64,000 bases of DNA from Pseudochryseolinea flava (lineage in GTDB: Bacteria; Bacteroidota; Bacteroidia; Cytophagales; Cyclobacteriaceae), in NCBI RefSeq assembly GCF_003286915.1, contig NZ_QMFY01000007.1, positions 248,001-312,000 on the forward strand. The letters are read 5' to 3'. A program made the position numbers and the translations under genes. The notes beneath the pieces are model-generated. The model saw only the letters and a list, made by a program, of their open reading frames with translations. It was not told where the DNA came from and did not search any database. Positions 19,710 through 29,241 of this stretch are shown here, piece by piece (the stretch's first letter is position 1; each line of letters starts with the position of its first letter).

Positions 19710-22136
19710 ATGTTCTTCAACTATTTTAAAACCGCTTTTCGAAGCTTGATTCGCCATCGCTTCTTTTCAGCCATCAACATCTTAGGATTGGCCGTGGCTA
19801 TGTCAATATGTATGACCGTGATCATGCTTGTAGCAGATCAAATGAGCTATGACCGATACAACAAAAATGCTGATCGCATCTACCGAATCACGACACTGGA
19901 TGTAGATGACAAAGGTAACGTTATGAAAGAAAACCAATTCAACGCCGCCTCATCGATGCCAATAGGCCCAGAGTTGGTTGAACACTACACTGGCGTAGAA
20001 CAGTCGGTGTGTATACGGCGAGGCTTTGGAAACGGTTGGCTTGAATTCGAAAACCAAAATGTAAACATCCCTCTATCAGGTTTCTTTGCCGATCAAAATG
20101 CGCTTACCTTTTTTGGCTATGAGCTACAATATGGAGATCAGGCAACAGCACTAAAAGATCCTTTTACAGTCGTGCTTACACGTGCTGCCGCAGACAAGCT
20201 CTTTAAAGAAGAAAATCCAGTAGGACAAACACTCAAGGTTGGTGACATCGGTACTTACACCGTCACTGGCGTGTTGAAAGATGATGGAAAAAAATCACAT
20301 ATCGTTTTCGAAGGATTAGCGAGTATGGCCTCTGCAATGAGCCTCGAAGCTTCAGGCAAACTTGGCAAACTTTCTGGCGACTGGACAAACTTTTGGGAAA
20401 GCTGGACATACATTATGGTTGATCGTGACAAATCGCAAGCCGACATCCAAAAACACCTCGACAAGATCTACGCCCAACATATAGGGTCAACGAAGCAAGG
20501 TGTACACAAAATGGTTTTGGGGTTACAACCAATGCTGACCATTACACCCGGAGAGTTATTGAACAACAGCATCGGCCCACAGTTGCCATGGCTATTTGTT
20601 TATTTTCTTGGCGGATTAGGACTCGTTATTCTACTGACATCATGTTTCAATTTTACAAACCTTTCCATCGCGAGGTCGCTTACCCGCGCACGTGAAATCG
20701 GCGTGCGTAAAGTAGCGGGTGCCGCACGCTGGCAAATATTCACACAGTTCATTATAGAATCTATTGTTGTTGCGCTGATGTCTCTAGCGCTCGCCATTGT
20801 GATCGCCTTGTTCATGAAGCCAATTGTATTGCAATTAAACTTTGCGCGCTTTTTCCGCTGGGACTTATACAACGACACGTTCATCTTTGCAATCTTCATT
20901 GTATTTGCCCTCGTTGTAGGTGTACTGGCAGGATTCTTCCCAGCTGTTGTACTTTCTGGTTTCCAGCCCGTGAAAGTTTTAAAGAACCTTAGCAGCATGA
21001 AACTATTTTCAAGGATGGGAATGCGTAAAGCTTTATTGGTATCACAGTTTACGCTGTCGTTGTTTTTTATTCTGACAGTGATCGTGATGTATAATCAATT
21101 GAATCTGTTTATGCATCAGGGACATGGTTTCAATATGAAAAACAATGTTATGGTGAGATTAAACGCCACAGCATATCAACCGCTAAAAACGGAACTACAA
21201 AAATATAATAACATAACATCGGTATCCGCTGCATCCCATGTGCCTGCGGCGGGAGTCTCATTCGGTTGTGGCCTCAAGCGTAAAGCTGACGATCCAGAGC
21301 CAGTTGATGCAGGTTTCTTTCTGGTTGATGAGGACTATCAATCAAACATGGATTTAAAACTCATGGCCGGTAAATTCTTTGACCCGCACCACGGAGAATC
21401 GAATAAAAACTTCATGATCATCAATGAAGCCGCTGTTAAAAAGCTTAACTTCAAATCCAACGAAGAGGCTATCGGCGAGCCAATGATATTCATGAATGAT
21501 TCCACAATGAAAACAATCGTGGGTGTTGTCGGCGACTACAATCACCGTGACCTTACGCGCGCAATTGCTCCAGCTGTACTGCTGTATGACCCTGGTCAAT
21601 TTAGTGTTGTTCAAGTTGCCTATGTTGGCACCTATGAAAAAGCAGCGAAGACGATTGAACAAGCTTGGGCAACTGTCAACCCTGGCATTAAAATCGACTA
21701 CAGCGAAGTTTCGTCAGAGGTAACTAAATTCTATGATATCATCTTTGGTGATTTAGTTAAAGTTTTGGGATTTATATCATTCCTTGCGATTATGATTTCG
21801 TGTCTTGGACTTCTTGGTATGGCAACGTACACTACTGAAACGAGGATCAAAGAAATCTCTATTCGAAAAATTCTAGGATCCAGCGGCAGTGCATTGGTAA
21901 TCCTATTATCAAAAGGTTTCCTGTCAATGCTCGGAATAGCCATTCTCCTTGGTGTACCGCTGTCGTATTTTGTCAACAGCCTCTGGCTCGAACAAATTGC
22001 CTACCGCACAACCTTTGGGCTAGGGGTGATCAGCATTGGCGTGCTTGTCCTTATCGTCTTTGGTGCAATCACCATTGGCTCACAGACATTACGCGCGACG
22101 TTTGTAAATCCAGTCGACAATCTAAAAAATGATTAA
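19710..22136 (+). CDS. FtsX/MacB-type ABC transporter permease
   Basis: The 808-residue membrane protein has the Bacteroidota duplicated-permease layout. There is an N-terminal helix (NILGLAVAMSICMTVIM), a large periplasmic MacB-PCD domain, and a block of three helices from about residue 290, including the TRAREIGVRKVAGAAR coupling motif. A second helix and second periplasmic domain (about 450-670) follow, then a final three-helix block with TRIKEISIRKILGSS. Proteins like this pair with a MacB-type ATPase to move or extract envelope substrates, or to signal in peptide sensing. No ATPase gene is adjacent, so its partner is encoded elsewhere. It is monocistronic and ends at a strong hairpin. 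Confidence 0.92.
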   Translation: MFFNYFKTAFRSLIRHRFFSAINILGLAVAMSICMTVIMLVADQMSYDRYNKNADRIYRITTLDVDDKGNVMKENQFNAASSMPIGPELVEHYTGVEQSVCIRRGFGNGWLEFENQNVNIPLSGFFADQNALTFFGYELQYGDQATALKDPFTVVLTRAAADKLFKEENPVGQTLKVGDIGTYTVTGVLKDDGKKSHIVFEGLASMASAMSLEASGKLGKLSGDWTNFWESWTYIMVDRDKSQADIQKHLDKIYAQHIGSTKQGVHKMVLGLQPMLTITPGELLNNSIGPQLPWLFVYFLGGLGLVILLTSCFNFTNLSIARSLTRAREIGVRKVAGAARWQIFTQFIIESIVVALMSLALAIVIALFMKPIVLQLNFARFFRWDLYNDTFIFAIFIVFALVVGVLAGFFPAVVLSGFQPVKVLKNLSSMKLFSRMGMRKALLVSQFTLSLFFILTVIVMYNQLNLFMHQGHGFNMKNNVMVRLNATAYQPLKTELQKYNNITSVSAASHVPAAGVSFGCGLKRKADDPEPVDAGFFLVDEDYQSNMDLKLMAGKFFDPHHGESNKNFMIINEAAVKKLNFKSNEEAIGEPMIFMNDSTMKTIVGVVGDYNHRDLTRAIAPAVLLYDPGQFSVVQVAYVGTYEKAAKTIEQAWATVNPGIKIDYSEVSSEVTKFYDIIFGDLVKVLGFISFLAIMISCLGLLGMATYTTETRIKEISIRKILGSSGSALVILLSKGFLSMLGIAILLGVPLSYFVNSLWLEQIAYRTTFGLGVISIGVLVLIVFGAITIGSQTLRATFVNPVDNLKND

Positions 22137-22143
22137 AAGTTAC

Positions 22144-22189
22144 ACTAGCTGTTGGTTCCTTGTAGGATTACCAACAGCTAGTACTTTTT
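22144..22189. terminator. Terminator hairpin between permease and S41 genes
   Basis: A perfect 13-bp stem pairs 22144-22156 (ACTAGCTGTTGGT) with 22170-22182 around a 13-base loop and is followed by a T-run. It lies between two convergent genes. Confidence 0.9.
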
Positions 22190-22190
22190 C

Positions 22191-23591
22191 CTATTCAAGA
22201 TACTCCAACGCCTTCAATAACACGGGATCGATTCCATCATCACGATTTGTCTTTGACGGGAAAGGAGCCTCTATGTGCGGTGTGATGCCGCTAACTTCAT
22301 AACACGCATCGCTAGCATCTGCCCAACGCTCATTCGATAAGGTGACTGTCCAACCATTGGGCATTTTCTTATTGAGCATCGTAGAAAAAATTCCATTCGT
22401 GCGTTCACCAATTATTGTTACATTCGGCAGTTGCTTCATTGCCAGCGCGAATGTCTCCGCTGCACTCGCTGTAAAATTGCTGGTGAGTACCACAACATTC
22501 TTGGTAAGTTGTGTATTACCCGTTGGCGCCAGCGTGATTACCTGGGTTGGCGTAAATGACAACACGTCACGCGCAGAAACTTTCCATACCGGTTGCTGTT
22601 TACTCGCAAAGCGTCCTGCCAATGCCAACGACACAATATCTAATCCACCACTATTAAAACGAATGTCGATAATGACATTGGTACAATCCTCAAAATCGTT
22701 TACAACCCGATCCATCACGTGGTGCATAGCAGGAACTTGACTCTTCAAATCGTAAGGTTCTGTTAAGCCGTTCATTTCTGCAATTTGAAGATAGCCCGTT
22801 TCTTCATTTGCCTTTCCCCACAAAACTTTTCCATTTGCACCGACGTGCGCTCCATGCGGAAGGTAGTTTGAAATATTTGAGAGAACCTTCCCATATTCTT
22901 GCTGGATGTATTGCTCGAAATCTCCACCCGGTTCCCCTGCATCTACATACTCTTCATAAAAACGCACGTATAGCCGTTGCTGACCCGCCTGAAAATATCG
23001 GTCCTGGTTGTCGTACAATGTCACATGGTCATCACCGAAAACAGATAGCATCTCCGTTGTGATGTCCCAAAGATTTTCATCGGTTACTTGCTCACGGTAG
23101 TGTTCTCTTATTAAACCCCAATCTATTTCACGCGCTTGAAAAAATGCATAATGCTCGTTGAACAGCGCCCATAGATAATCGAAGTTGGTCAAGGGATCCG
23201 TCGTCTTCAATCCCCCATCGTCGCATATTCCCGGCAGCGCATCTATTTTGTTGAACACATATGTATTTACAGTTGCCTGTGCATGGTACAAAAAGTGATT
23301 CCGATCTTCTGCCACCGTCACATTCCAAACCGAAACATCGTCGCCAGCTACATCGAAAAAGTCACCACGCATCATACAACCCGCGCCAGAAATATCGTAG
23401 GTCTTCGCTTTGCCCTCGCGAATCCATAACAGTCTGCCGTAACCTTCCGACAGCCATATTCCTTCCAAAGATGTAGCCTGATCGACTATGCCTTGATCAT
23501 GATCTGTTTGACAAGCTCCAAAAAACATGATGATGGCACTCATCACGAAACCGAATCGCATCTTAGCGTCCTTTTGCTGATTGATCTTCAT
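22191..23591 (-). CDS. S41 family peptidase, lipoprotein
   Basis: The product has about 466 residues from the ATG at 23591, which has a GGAG nine bases upstream; an ATG at 23561 is an alternative. A short hydrophobic signal ends in the lipobox-like FFGAC, so it is probably lipid-anchored. The C-terminal S41 (C-terminal processing/tricorn-like) domain contains DIRFNSGG, the serine-containing TSNFTASAAE segment with the likely nucleophile, and GERTNG. I see no clear PDZ domain. The substrate is unknown. The membrane LytTR gene lies 125 bp upstream on the same strand, which suggests regulation or co-transcription. The long GTG-initiated frame extending into that gene is not credible. Confidence 0.88.
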   Translation of the reverse strand: MKINQQKDAKMRFGFVMSAIIMFFGACQTDHDQGIVDQATSLEGIWLSEGYGRLLWIREGKAKTYDISGAGCMMRGDFFDVAGDDVSVWNVTVAEDRNHFLYHAQATVNTYVFNKIDALPGICDDGGLKTTDPLTNFDYLWALFNEHYAFFQAREIDWGLIREHYREQVTDENLWDITTEMLSVFGDDHVTLYDNQDRYFQAGQQRLYVRFYEEYVDAGEPGGDFEQYIQQEYGKVLSNISNYLPHGAHVGANGKVLWGKANEETGYLQIAEMNGLTEPYDLKSQVPAMHHVMDRVVNDFEDCTNVIIDIRFNSGGLDIVSLALAGRFASKQQPVWKVSARDVLSFTPTQVITLAPTGNTQLTKNVVVLTSNFTASAAETFALAMKQLPNVTIIGERTNGIFSTMLNKKMPNGWTVTLSNERWADASDACYEVSGITPHIEAPFPSKTNRDDGIDPVLLKALEYLE

Positions 23592-23716
23592 AATTATTTT
23601 TTCTCCAGTGACACAAAAGATCAAAACAGGATGTCGGGAGGTTGGCGAAACACGCGAAATAGCGCGCGACGTATGACAGATAGAACCTAAAGTAGGGCGA
23701 AAAACATTGAAGTACG

Positions 23717-24544
23717 TCACCGATCCAGCCACTTTCGAAATGCAGGCGCACGTTTTTGACTGATGATTAGCGGAACGGCCGGCTCAGGGTTTAAAGCAAC
23801 TCTCATTTTCCCGAATGTTTCCGGCGAAAAAGAGATGCATGCTTTCAATTGAACGATGTACTGACGGTTGGCCCGAAAGAAGTCTCTCTCGCACAATTGA
23901 TTTTCCAACTCCTCAAGTGTTTGATCAACGCGATAAATCTCATCTGCAACGGTACGAACAAAATTGTAATCACCTTCTTTATAAATGTAAGCTACCTGCG
24001 CTACACTCACCGGAATTGTATTATTACCTTTCTTCACATGCAATACTTCACGCCGTTGCGATACAATTGACCTCGGAACTGAAGTCTGACGCGACGTCAA
24101 TTCCAACAGCTCGCGATTGGCACGAGCAAAAAGATAACGGGCAAAATAGATTAGATTAAAAAAAACTATTAGTAGCACTACAAATGGAAACTCATAGTAA
24201 AACCACGTCGTCTGCTCCATGTGCTGATCTAATACAAACGCGAATTGAAGATTGACCAGTACATATGCCAAAATTGCGCACAAAACAATTCCAAAAGAGA
24301 GCTGTAAGAGCATGCGTTTTACGCTAGCCTGAAACCAATCATAACGACGATCCAGACGCTTTCCAATCCACTCGAGATATTCCAACAGTAGCCACGCCAC
24401 AACAGCGCCGGAGAGAACATCTTTGTAGTAGAACGACTGAAGCCACAACTCAAGGGTGCTCTCCCTCCTACCGATCATTTCAATAAAATGTGCACATAAT
24501 AATGCAGCAACGATTTTCCACCAAAGGTATTTAAAACGATGCAT
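23717..24544 (-). CDS. Membrane-bound LytTR-type transcriptional regulator
   Basis: This is a 275-residue protein from the ATG at 24544. The N-terminal half has about four hydrophobic helices (for example LSGAVVAWLLLEYLEW, LLQLSFGIVLCAILAYVLV and FPFVVLLIVFFNLIYFARYLF). The C-terminal half (about 175-275) is a LytTR DNA-binding domain with the typical VAYIYKEGDYNFVRT segment and DFFRANRQYIV. There is no receiver or kinase domain, so it may sense a membrane signal directly. It is divergent from an AraC-type gene and upstream of the S41 gene. Confidence 0.87.
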   Translation of the reverse strand: MHRFKYLWWKIVAALLCAHFIEMIGRRESTLELWLQSFYYKDVLSGAVVAWLLLEYLEWIGKRLDRRYDWFQASVKRMLLQLSFGIVLCAILAYVLVNLQFAFVLDQHMEQTTWFYYEFPFVVLLIVFFNLIYFARYLFARANRELLELTSRQTSVPRSIVSQRREVLHVKKGNNTIPVSVAQVAYIYKEGDYNFVRTVADEIYRVDQTLEELENQLCERDFFRANRQYIVQLKACISFSPETFGKMRVALNPEPAVPLIISQKRAPAFRKWLDR

Positions 24545-24684
24545 TCCTCGATTTTTATACCGAAAGACAGCGCACTTGCCATTAGGTTGCAATCATCCCA
24601 TTTTTTTTGTCAGTATTGACGAATGTCGTTTGCACGAGAAAGTGTTTTGCATCACTATATTTAGGAAAATCAAATTCATTCACC

Positions 24685-25542
24685 ATGAATGATTCGATCA
24701 AGACCATGCGTGTAGCGAAGACCTTTTCCGATGCAGTCAGTCCATTAAGAAACCTCTACCACCCGGTTCAACCTACTATTACAGAAAAAGATAACGACGT
24801 TGTGTATCAAGAATTCCTGCCTGCACAACAATTGCAACCCTTTGTTTACTGTTATTGGGAACTACGAACAATAAAGAAGCTTGAAGTGCCATTTCAGTAT
24901 CGGGTCGTAGCGGACGGTTGCATCGATATCTACTTCGACTTACACAATCCAATAGAAAGTTATGTCATGGGATTTTGTAAAAACTATACAGAATTTCCGC
25001 TTGAACATCAATTTCACTACGTTGGAATCCGCTTTCTACCAACCATGTTTCCACAATTGTTTAAGGTCGACGCATCTATACTAAGCAACCGCTATCAGTA
25101 TTTGCGAGATGTGATTCCGGCACCAGCGCAATTCATTCAAGAAAACATTAACAGCAAACTAACATCTACGAAGATGGTCTCAACAATTGATTCTCTCTTG
25201 CTCAAAGTATTGGCTGCTTCCGATTTCAATAACGATCCCAGGCTATATGGCGCTATTCAAAATATCCTATCTCGATTCGGTGTTGTTAATATTGAAACAG
25301 ATCTTGATACTGGCATCAGTGCGCGACAACTTCGCAGGTTATTCGAATACTACGTTGGCGACAGTGCAAAAACGTTTGCCAAAGTGGTTCGTTTTCAAAA
25401 CATTTTGCGTGCCAAGCCATCCACACAAAGTCTTCAACATAACAAACTTTTTTACGACGCTGGATATTATGATCAGGCCCATTTCATTAAAGAATTCAAA
25501 AATTTTTATGGCGTAACACCGTCAAAAGCGTTTGGGCGGTAG
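24685..25542 (+). CDS. AraC-family transcriptional regulator
   Basis: This is a 285-residue protein. The N-terminal part (YQEFLPAQQLQPFVYCYWEL and a following beta region) resembles the ligand-sensing half of many Bacteroidota AraC proteins. The C-terminal ~90 residues are the two-helix-turn-helix domain (SARQLRRLFEYYVGDSAKTF, then LFYDAGYYDQAHFIKEFKNFYGVTPS). I start it at the ATG at 24685 rather than at an upstream TTG. The two VOC genes and the DoxX-like gene follow on the same strand, so they may be its targets; this is inference. Confidence 0.9.
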   Translation: MNDSIKTMRVAKTFSDAVSPLRNLYHPVQPTITEKDNDVVYQEFLPAQQLQPFVYCYWELRTIKKLEVPFQYRVVADGCIDIYFDLHNPIESYVMGFCKNYTEFPLEHQFHYVGIRFLPTMFPQLFKVDASILSNRYQYLRDVIPAPAQFIQENINSKLTSTKMVSTIDSLLLKVLAASDFNNDPRLYGAIQNILSRFGVVNIETDLDTGISARQLRRLFEYYVGDSAKTFAKVVRFQNILRAKPSTQSLQHNKLFYDAGYYDQAHFIKEFKNFYGVTPSKAFGR

Positions 25543-25637
25543 TAGTGTCTATCACACATCGCAGATTTCAGTTTGTCCGATTTTTACAATTGTACGTTCG
25601 CGCTCAACTGCACATTTGTATCATAAACGACAATAAC

Positions 25638-26105
25638 ATGAAACACATACTTATTCTTCTGATGTTCGTAACCTATCTTATGAATACAGCCTTATCACAA
25701 TCTACCAACCAAACACTCAACAAAATGAAACTTAACGCCGGCGTCATCACCACAAAAATTAAAGAAACCAAAGCATTTTATCAGGACATTCTTGGATTTG
25801 GTGTCACGTTCGAAAATGAATTCTACTTGCTGCTCCATACCCCGGGGAAACAGTCTGAAATTAGTTTTCTACTTCCCAACCATCCGAGTCAACAACCACT
25901 ATTTCAGAAACCGTTTCAAGGGCAAGGCATGTATCTTACCATTGAAGTCGATGATGTCGATAAACTTTACAAAGAGATTCAGAAAAAAGGTATTCCGATT
26001 AAAATAGAAATTCGCAATGAGCCTTGGGGTGATCGTCATTTTGCTATCGAAGATCCCAACGGTGTGGGAATAGACATCGTGAAGTACTCTCCTACGCAAG
26101 AGTAA
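25638..26105 (+). CDS. VOC (glyoxalase-like) protein with apparent signal peptide
   Basis: A VOC-fold domain (about residues 30-155; GVITTKIKETKAFYQDILGF, ending IEDPNGVGIDIVKY) follows a hydrophobic leader (MKHILILLMFVTYLMNTALS) if the ATG at 25638 is used. VOC proteins include glyoxalases, dioxygenases and resistance proteins; metal ligands cannot be assigned confidently here. An internal ATG at 25725 would give a cytoplasmic form without the leader, so location is uncertain. It lies 95 bp after the AraC gene. Confidence 0.75.
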   Translation: MKHILILLMFVTYLMNTALSQSTNQTLNKMKLNAGVITTKIKETKAFYQDILGFGVTFENEFYLLLHTPGKQSEISFLLPNHPSQQPLFQKPFQGQGMYLTIEVDDVDKLYKEIQKKGIPIKIEIRNEPWGDRHFAIEDPNGVGIDIVKYSPTQE

Positions 26106-26136
26106 GAACTCGAATTTGATGCCGATCGTCACAAAC

Positions 26137-26164
26137 CCGAATGTGTCTGTGGCGTTCGGTTTCA
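26137..26164 (+). terminator. Possible weak hairpin after first VOC gene
   Basis: A 7-bp stem with one wobble (CCGAATG with CGTTCGG, 26137-26143 and 26153-26159) is followed by a short T-rich stretch. It is weak. Confidence 0.3.
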
Positions 26165-26342
26165 TTCGTATAGATTTCAACTACCACGTTACAAATTAGA
26201 CGGACACGCATCAGCCGTCGCATGCGTTCTTGAATAACTTGACGGAATTGCCCTCCCTTTTTGTCGCTTTAACACCCGGACTCCAGTCTTTCGGTTCACT
26301 AGGTTTGTATCGTAATCATTCACAAAAAAACATTAACACGAT

Positions 26343-26744
26343 ATGCAAATCGCCATCAACTTACCCGTAACCGACCTGAAACGTTCAATGGATTTTTATG
26401 CACAGTTAGGATTCGTCAACAATCCGAATTTCACCGATCATACTGCAGCCGCCATGACCTTAAGCGAAGAAGTGATTGTCATGCTGTTGACACATTCAAA
26501 ATTTAACGAGTTCACAAAAAAGAAAATCGCGAATACACAGGAAGTGATTGCTGTAATTAATTCCCTGTCAGTAGAAAACAGAGATGCTGTCGATTCACTT
26601 GTCGCAAAAGCACTTAAGGCCGGCGCAACGGAAACTTTATCAAATCAAGATATGGGATTTATGAAGGTACGTGGGTTCGCTGATCCTGATGGTCACCAGT
26701 GGGAAGCATTCTTCATGGATATGACTCAAATGCCAACTGAATAA
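26343..26744 (+). CDS. VOC family protein
   Basis: The 133-residue protein has the single-domain VOC pattern: it starts INLPVTDLKRSMDFYAQLGF and ends FADPDGHQWEAFFMD. This second type is typical of Bacteroidota glyoxalase/bleomycin-resistance-like proteins of unknown substrate. No signal peptide is seen. The DoxX-like gene begins 16 bp downstream, so the two are probably co-transcribed. Confidence 0.88.
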   Translation: MQIAINLPVTDLKRSMDFYAQLGFVNNPNFTDHTAAAMTLSEEVIVMLLTHSKFNEFTKKKIANTQEVIAVINSLSVENRDAVDSLVAKALKAGATETLSNQDMGFMKVRGFADPDGHQWEAFFMDMTQMPTE

Positions 26745-26760
26745 TTAAAAATTACGGGTC

Positions 26761-27141
26761 ATGAAAAACAAGATTCTATTTGTACTATGTCTTCTTGTCG
26801 GCCTTCTATTTCTTAATGGTGGACTGAACAAGTTCTTTAACTACATCCCTGTTCCGCCAGATTTACCCGAGGGGCAAGTAAACATGTTCACAGCCATGAT
26901 GCAGGTCGGATGGTTAATGCCATTGATTGCAGTCGCAGAGATCGTTGGTGGAATTTTATTTATCATTCCACGCTTTCGGCCACTGGGAGCCATCATCTTA
27001 TTTCCAATCCTTATCGGCATTCTACTGACCAACTTAACCGTTGCCCCCGAAGGGATTCCATTGACATCGATCATGTTTGCCATTTGGACATGGGTAATCA
27101 TAGAAAATTTTCCTAAATACAGACCTATGGTCAACAGTTAA
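26761..27141 (+). CDS. DoxX-like small membrane protein
   Basis: The 126-residue protein has four hydrophobic helices (about 5-22, 46-66, 70-92 and 97-115), the size and layout of DoxX-family proteins. An N-terminal GLLFLNGGLNKFF segment matches the family's first helix. DoxX proteins are linked to redox or quinone-related functions but are poorly defined. It sits directly after a VOC gene. Confidence 0.78.
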   Translation: MKNKILFVLCLLVGLLFLNGGLNKFFNYIPVPPDLPEGQVNMFTAMMQVGWLMPLIAVAEIVGGILFIIPRFRPLGAIILFPILIGILLTNLTVAPEGIPLTSIMFAIWTWVIIENFPKYRPMVNS

Positions 27142-27142
27142 T

Positions 27143-27179
27143 TAAAAAAAGAGCCCGGATATTCCAGGCTCCTTTTTTA
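27143..27179. terminator. Bidirectional terminator between convergent operons
   Basis: An A-run, the arms GAGCC (27151-27155) and GGCTC (27167-27171), extended inward with one mismatch, and a T-run form a hairpin usable on both strands. Confidence 0.85.
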
Positions 27180-27201
27180 TGTTCTATTGAGAACGGTTCA
27201 T

Positions 27202-28524
27202 TTATAAAGCGCCGTTTCCGTTTGCTTTCAAGAGTTCAATTGCAAATATTGATCCGCCATCTGTTGGCCTTTCAAACCAAACCTTACCCTTCATCAATTC
27301 CATATAACGTTTTACTAGCGACAGCCCTAAACCATTTGAACTCTCACCTGCAGTCGGTCTAACGCTAAGCCGCGCAAATTTTTTAAAGAGACGATCTTCT
27401 TCTTCTACAGGAACACCGGCACCGTAATCTCGAACGCGGATTTGAATTTGCTCATCGGCATTCGCAACAAACACTTTAATTTGTTTTCCTGACGGCGAGA
27501 ATTTAAGCGCATTAGATACGAGGTTTTCCAATACTAAGCGGAGATAGGTCAAGTCAGCCAATACCATGCAATATTTTTCAACGTCCGCATGAATGGATAT
27601 CCCTTTATTTTCAGACGCTTGTTTAAATGATTGTACCACGTCCATCACCACACCGCGATAATCCGTTGGCTGCAACTTCACGCCGCCGTCGCGATATTCA
27701 AGCGTGGCCATCTCGAGCACGTGCCTGACAAGAACCTCTGCATTGTTTGACGCCATGCCGATCATGTCTACCATTTCCTTTTGCTCCTCAACCGCCACTT
27801 GTTTCTCAAGCATCTTTGTAAGGATGCTGATGTTCGCCAGTGGATTTCTAAGATCGTGTGCAAGGATGCGAATGATATTATCCTTGTCTTCAATTAGTTT
27901 TTCAAGCTCTGCCGATTGTTTTTCGATTGTCACTTTTTGTGCTTCAACGTCGTCCAACGCGCGCTGCATGCTGCTTTCGAACGTAAACGATACGACCATG
28001 ATGATCATCAACAATCCCGGTTGAATACTGAGAAACCAAAGTGTGCGCATCGATACATCATACTCTACTGGGAGTTTAACGCCATTCAACTCAAGAACAC
28101 CAAATGCCCACATGCACGATACTGAAAATATTGTCCAGTAAATTGCCGATGTTTTTCCTGCGATGAGAAGGCCCAAAACCGGGATGGCAATTATCCACGG
28201 ATAAATTGCAGACCACATGCCGCCGGAAAAGTAAGTCAACACCAGCACCGTGATGGATCCTATCGCCGTAAAGAAATTGGTTATAATGACTAGGGGAATT
28301 TTTGTCCGCGTGAGGAACGGTAAAATAAAGTATCCAATCACATTGAACAACGTGAAGTAGATTCCTTTGTCATAACCGAAACTAACACTTAGCACCACGT
28401 AGGAGGTTGAAAAAATACTTGTCAGGAGACAGGCTTTCACCAGCAATCGCGCTTTACGAAGAACTTTTGCATCTTCGTAATGATCCGGGTGGATATACCA
28501 GTCTATTATCTTCGCTACGTTCAT
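27202..28524 (-). CDS. Membrane sensor histidine kinase
   Basis: The 440-residue protein has six predicted membrane helices in the first ~190 residues with short loops, so the signal is probably sensed within the membrane. A coiled coil and a HisKA box follow (LAHDLRNPLANIS, phosphoacceptor His near 222). The HATPase domain has NLVSNALKF, DYGAGVP, FKKFARLS and NGLGLSLVKRY. No receiver is attached and no response regulator is adjacent, so its partner is encoded elsewhere. It is the last gene of a three-gene operon with MpaB-type oxygenase and membrane-protein genes (gap 18 bp). Confidence 0.92.
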   Translation of the reverse strand: MNVAKIIDWYIHPDHYEDAKVLRKARLLVKACLLTSIFSTSYVVLSVSFGYDKGIYFTLFNVIGYFILPFLTRTKIPLVIITNFFTAIGSITVLVLTYFSGGMWSAIYPWIIAIPVLGLLIAGKTSAIYWTIFSVSCMWAFGVLELNGVKLPVEYDVSMRTLWFLSIQPGLLMIIMVVSFTFESSMQRALDDVEAQKVTIEKQSAELEKLIEDKDNIIRILAHDLRNPLANISILTKMLEKQVAVEEQKEMVDMIGMASNNAEVLVRHVLEMATLEYRDGGVKLQPTDYRGVVMDVVQSFKQASENKGISIHADVEKYCMVLADLTYLRLVLENLVSNALKFSPSGKQIKVFVANADEQIQIRVRDYGAGVPVEEEDRLFKKFARLSVRPTAGESSNGLGLSLVKRYMELMKGKVWFERPTDGGSIFAIELLKANGNGAL

Positions 28525-28542
28525 TGTCGAACACTCCCCTTT

Positions 28543-29232
28543 TTAAAACAATTTTATAATGGCATAAGCTAGCCACGTGCCTATGAAAATCCAACAGCCT
28601 TCTATTAAACCGAGGAGAAAAGTACGTCTAATTCTCCTGTGTTCCGAATAATAAATGATTCCCGGTAACGACACGGAAATAAATGCCTCTGCTATAATTA
28701 CATAAATCGGTGCATTGAACAGCATTGGCGTATTGGCATTGTAATACCACCATCCGGCTTCCTTGGCAAAGTGTTCATACGTCGGAATGTACAATCCGCC
28801 CATGATGCATAAAAATATTGACGCTCTTAGCAGCCCGTATCGCGACGTGAGCATCATGCCAAGAAAACTGAGTTGAAGCAATACATTCGACCACGCAAAA
28901 GGCATATACAACGGAGAACTCCAAACCATCGTTTCAGCACCTGGCCCCGGATAAACCAAACTATGGATTACATCAACAAGATAGTAATCGGTGACTAGTT
29001 CAAGTATTCCGGCTACAGTTCCGAAGATCGTGAGTCGCACCAGCAATGGATTGTCTGAATAAAATGCGTAGCCGAGGTAAAATGCGTATAGCCCATACGT
29101 GATGACGCTTGCAGATATTGGACCCCATGCGAAAATCGCGCTCAGCTTCGACCACAACAACAAAGTAAAAATAGTAATGAGAATGACAACGGTCGTGCGT
29201 TTATTCAATCCCGGTATTGAATTTTCTTGCAT
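28543..29232 (-). CDS. Uncharacterised polytopic membrane protein
   Basis: The 229-residue protein has about seven hydrophobic segments and short loops. An aromatic loop (EAGWWYYNANTPML, about residues 153-166) is notable. I do not recognise the family. It is embedded between an MpaB/Lcp-type oxygenase gene (9 bp upstream) and a membrane histidine kinase gene (18 bp downstream), so the three are very likely one transcript. A role in handling or sensing a hydrophobic substrate is only a guess. Confidence 0.8.
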   Translation of the reverse strand: MQENSIPGLNKRTTVVILITIFTLLLWSKLSAIFAWGPISASVITYGLYAFYLGYAFYSDNPLLVRLTIFGTVAGILELVTDYYLVDVIHSLVYPGPGAETMVWSSPLYMPFAWSNVLLQLSFLGMMLTSRYGLLRASIFLCIMGGLYIPTYEHFAKEAGWWYYNANTPMLFNAPIYVIIAEAFISVSLPGIIYYSEHRRIRRTFLLGLIEGCWIFIGTWLAYAIIKLF

Positions 29233-29241
29233 GAATTTGAT

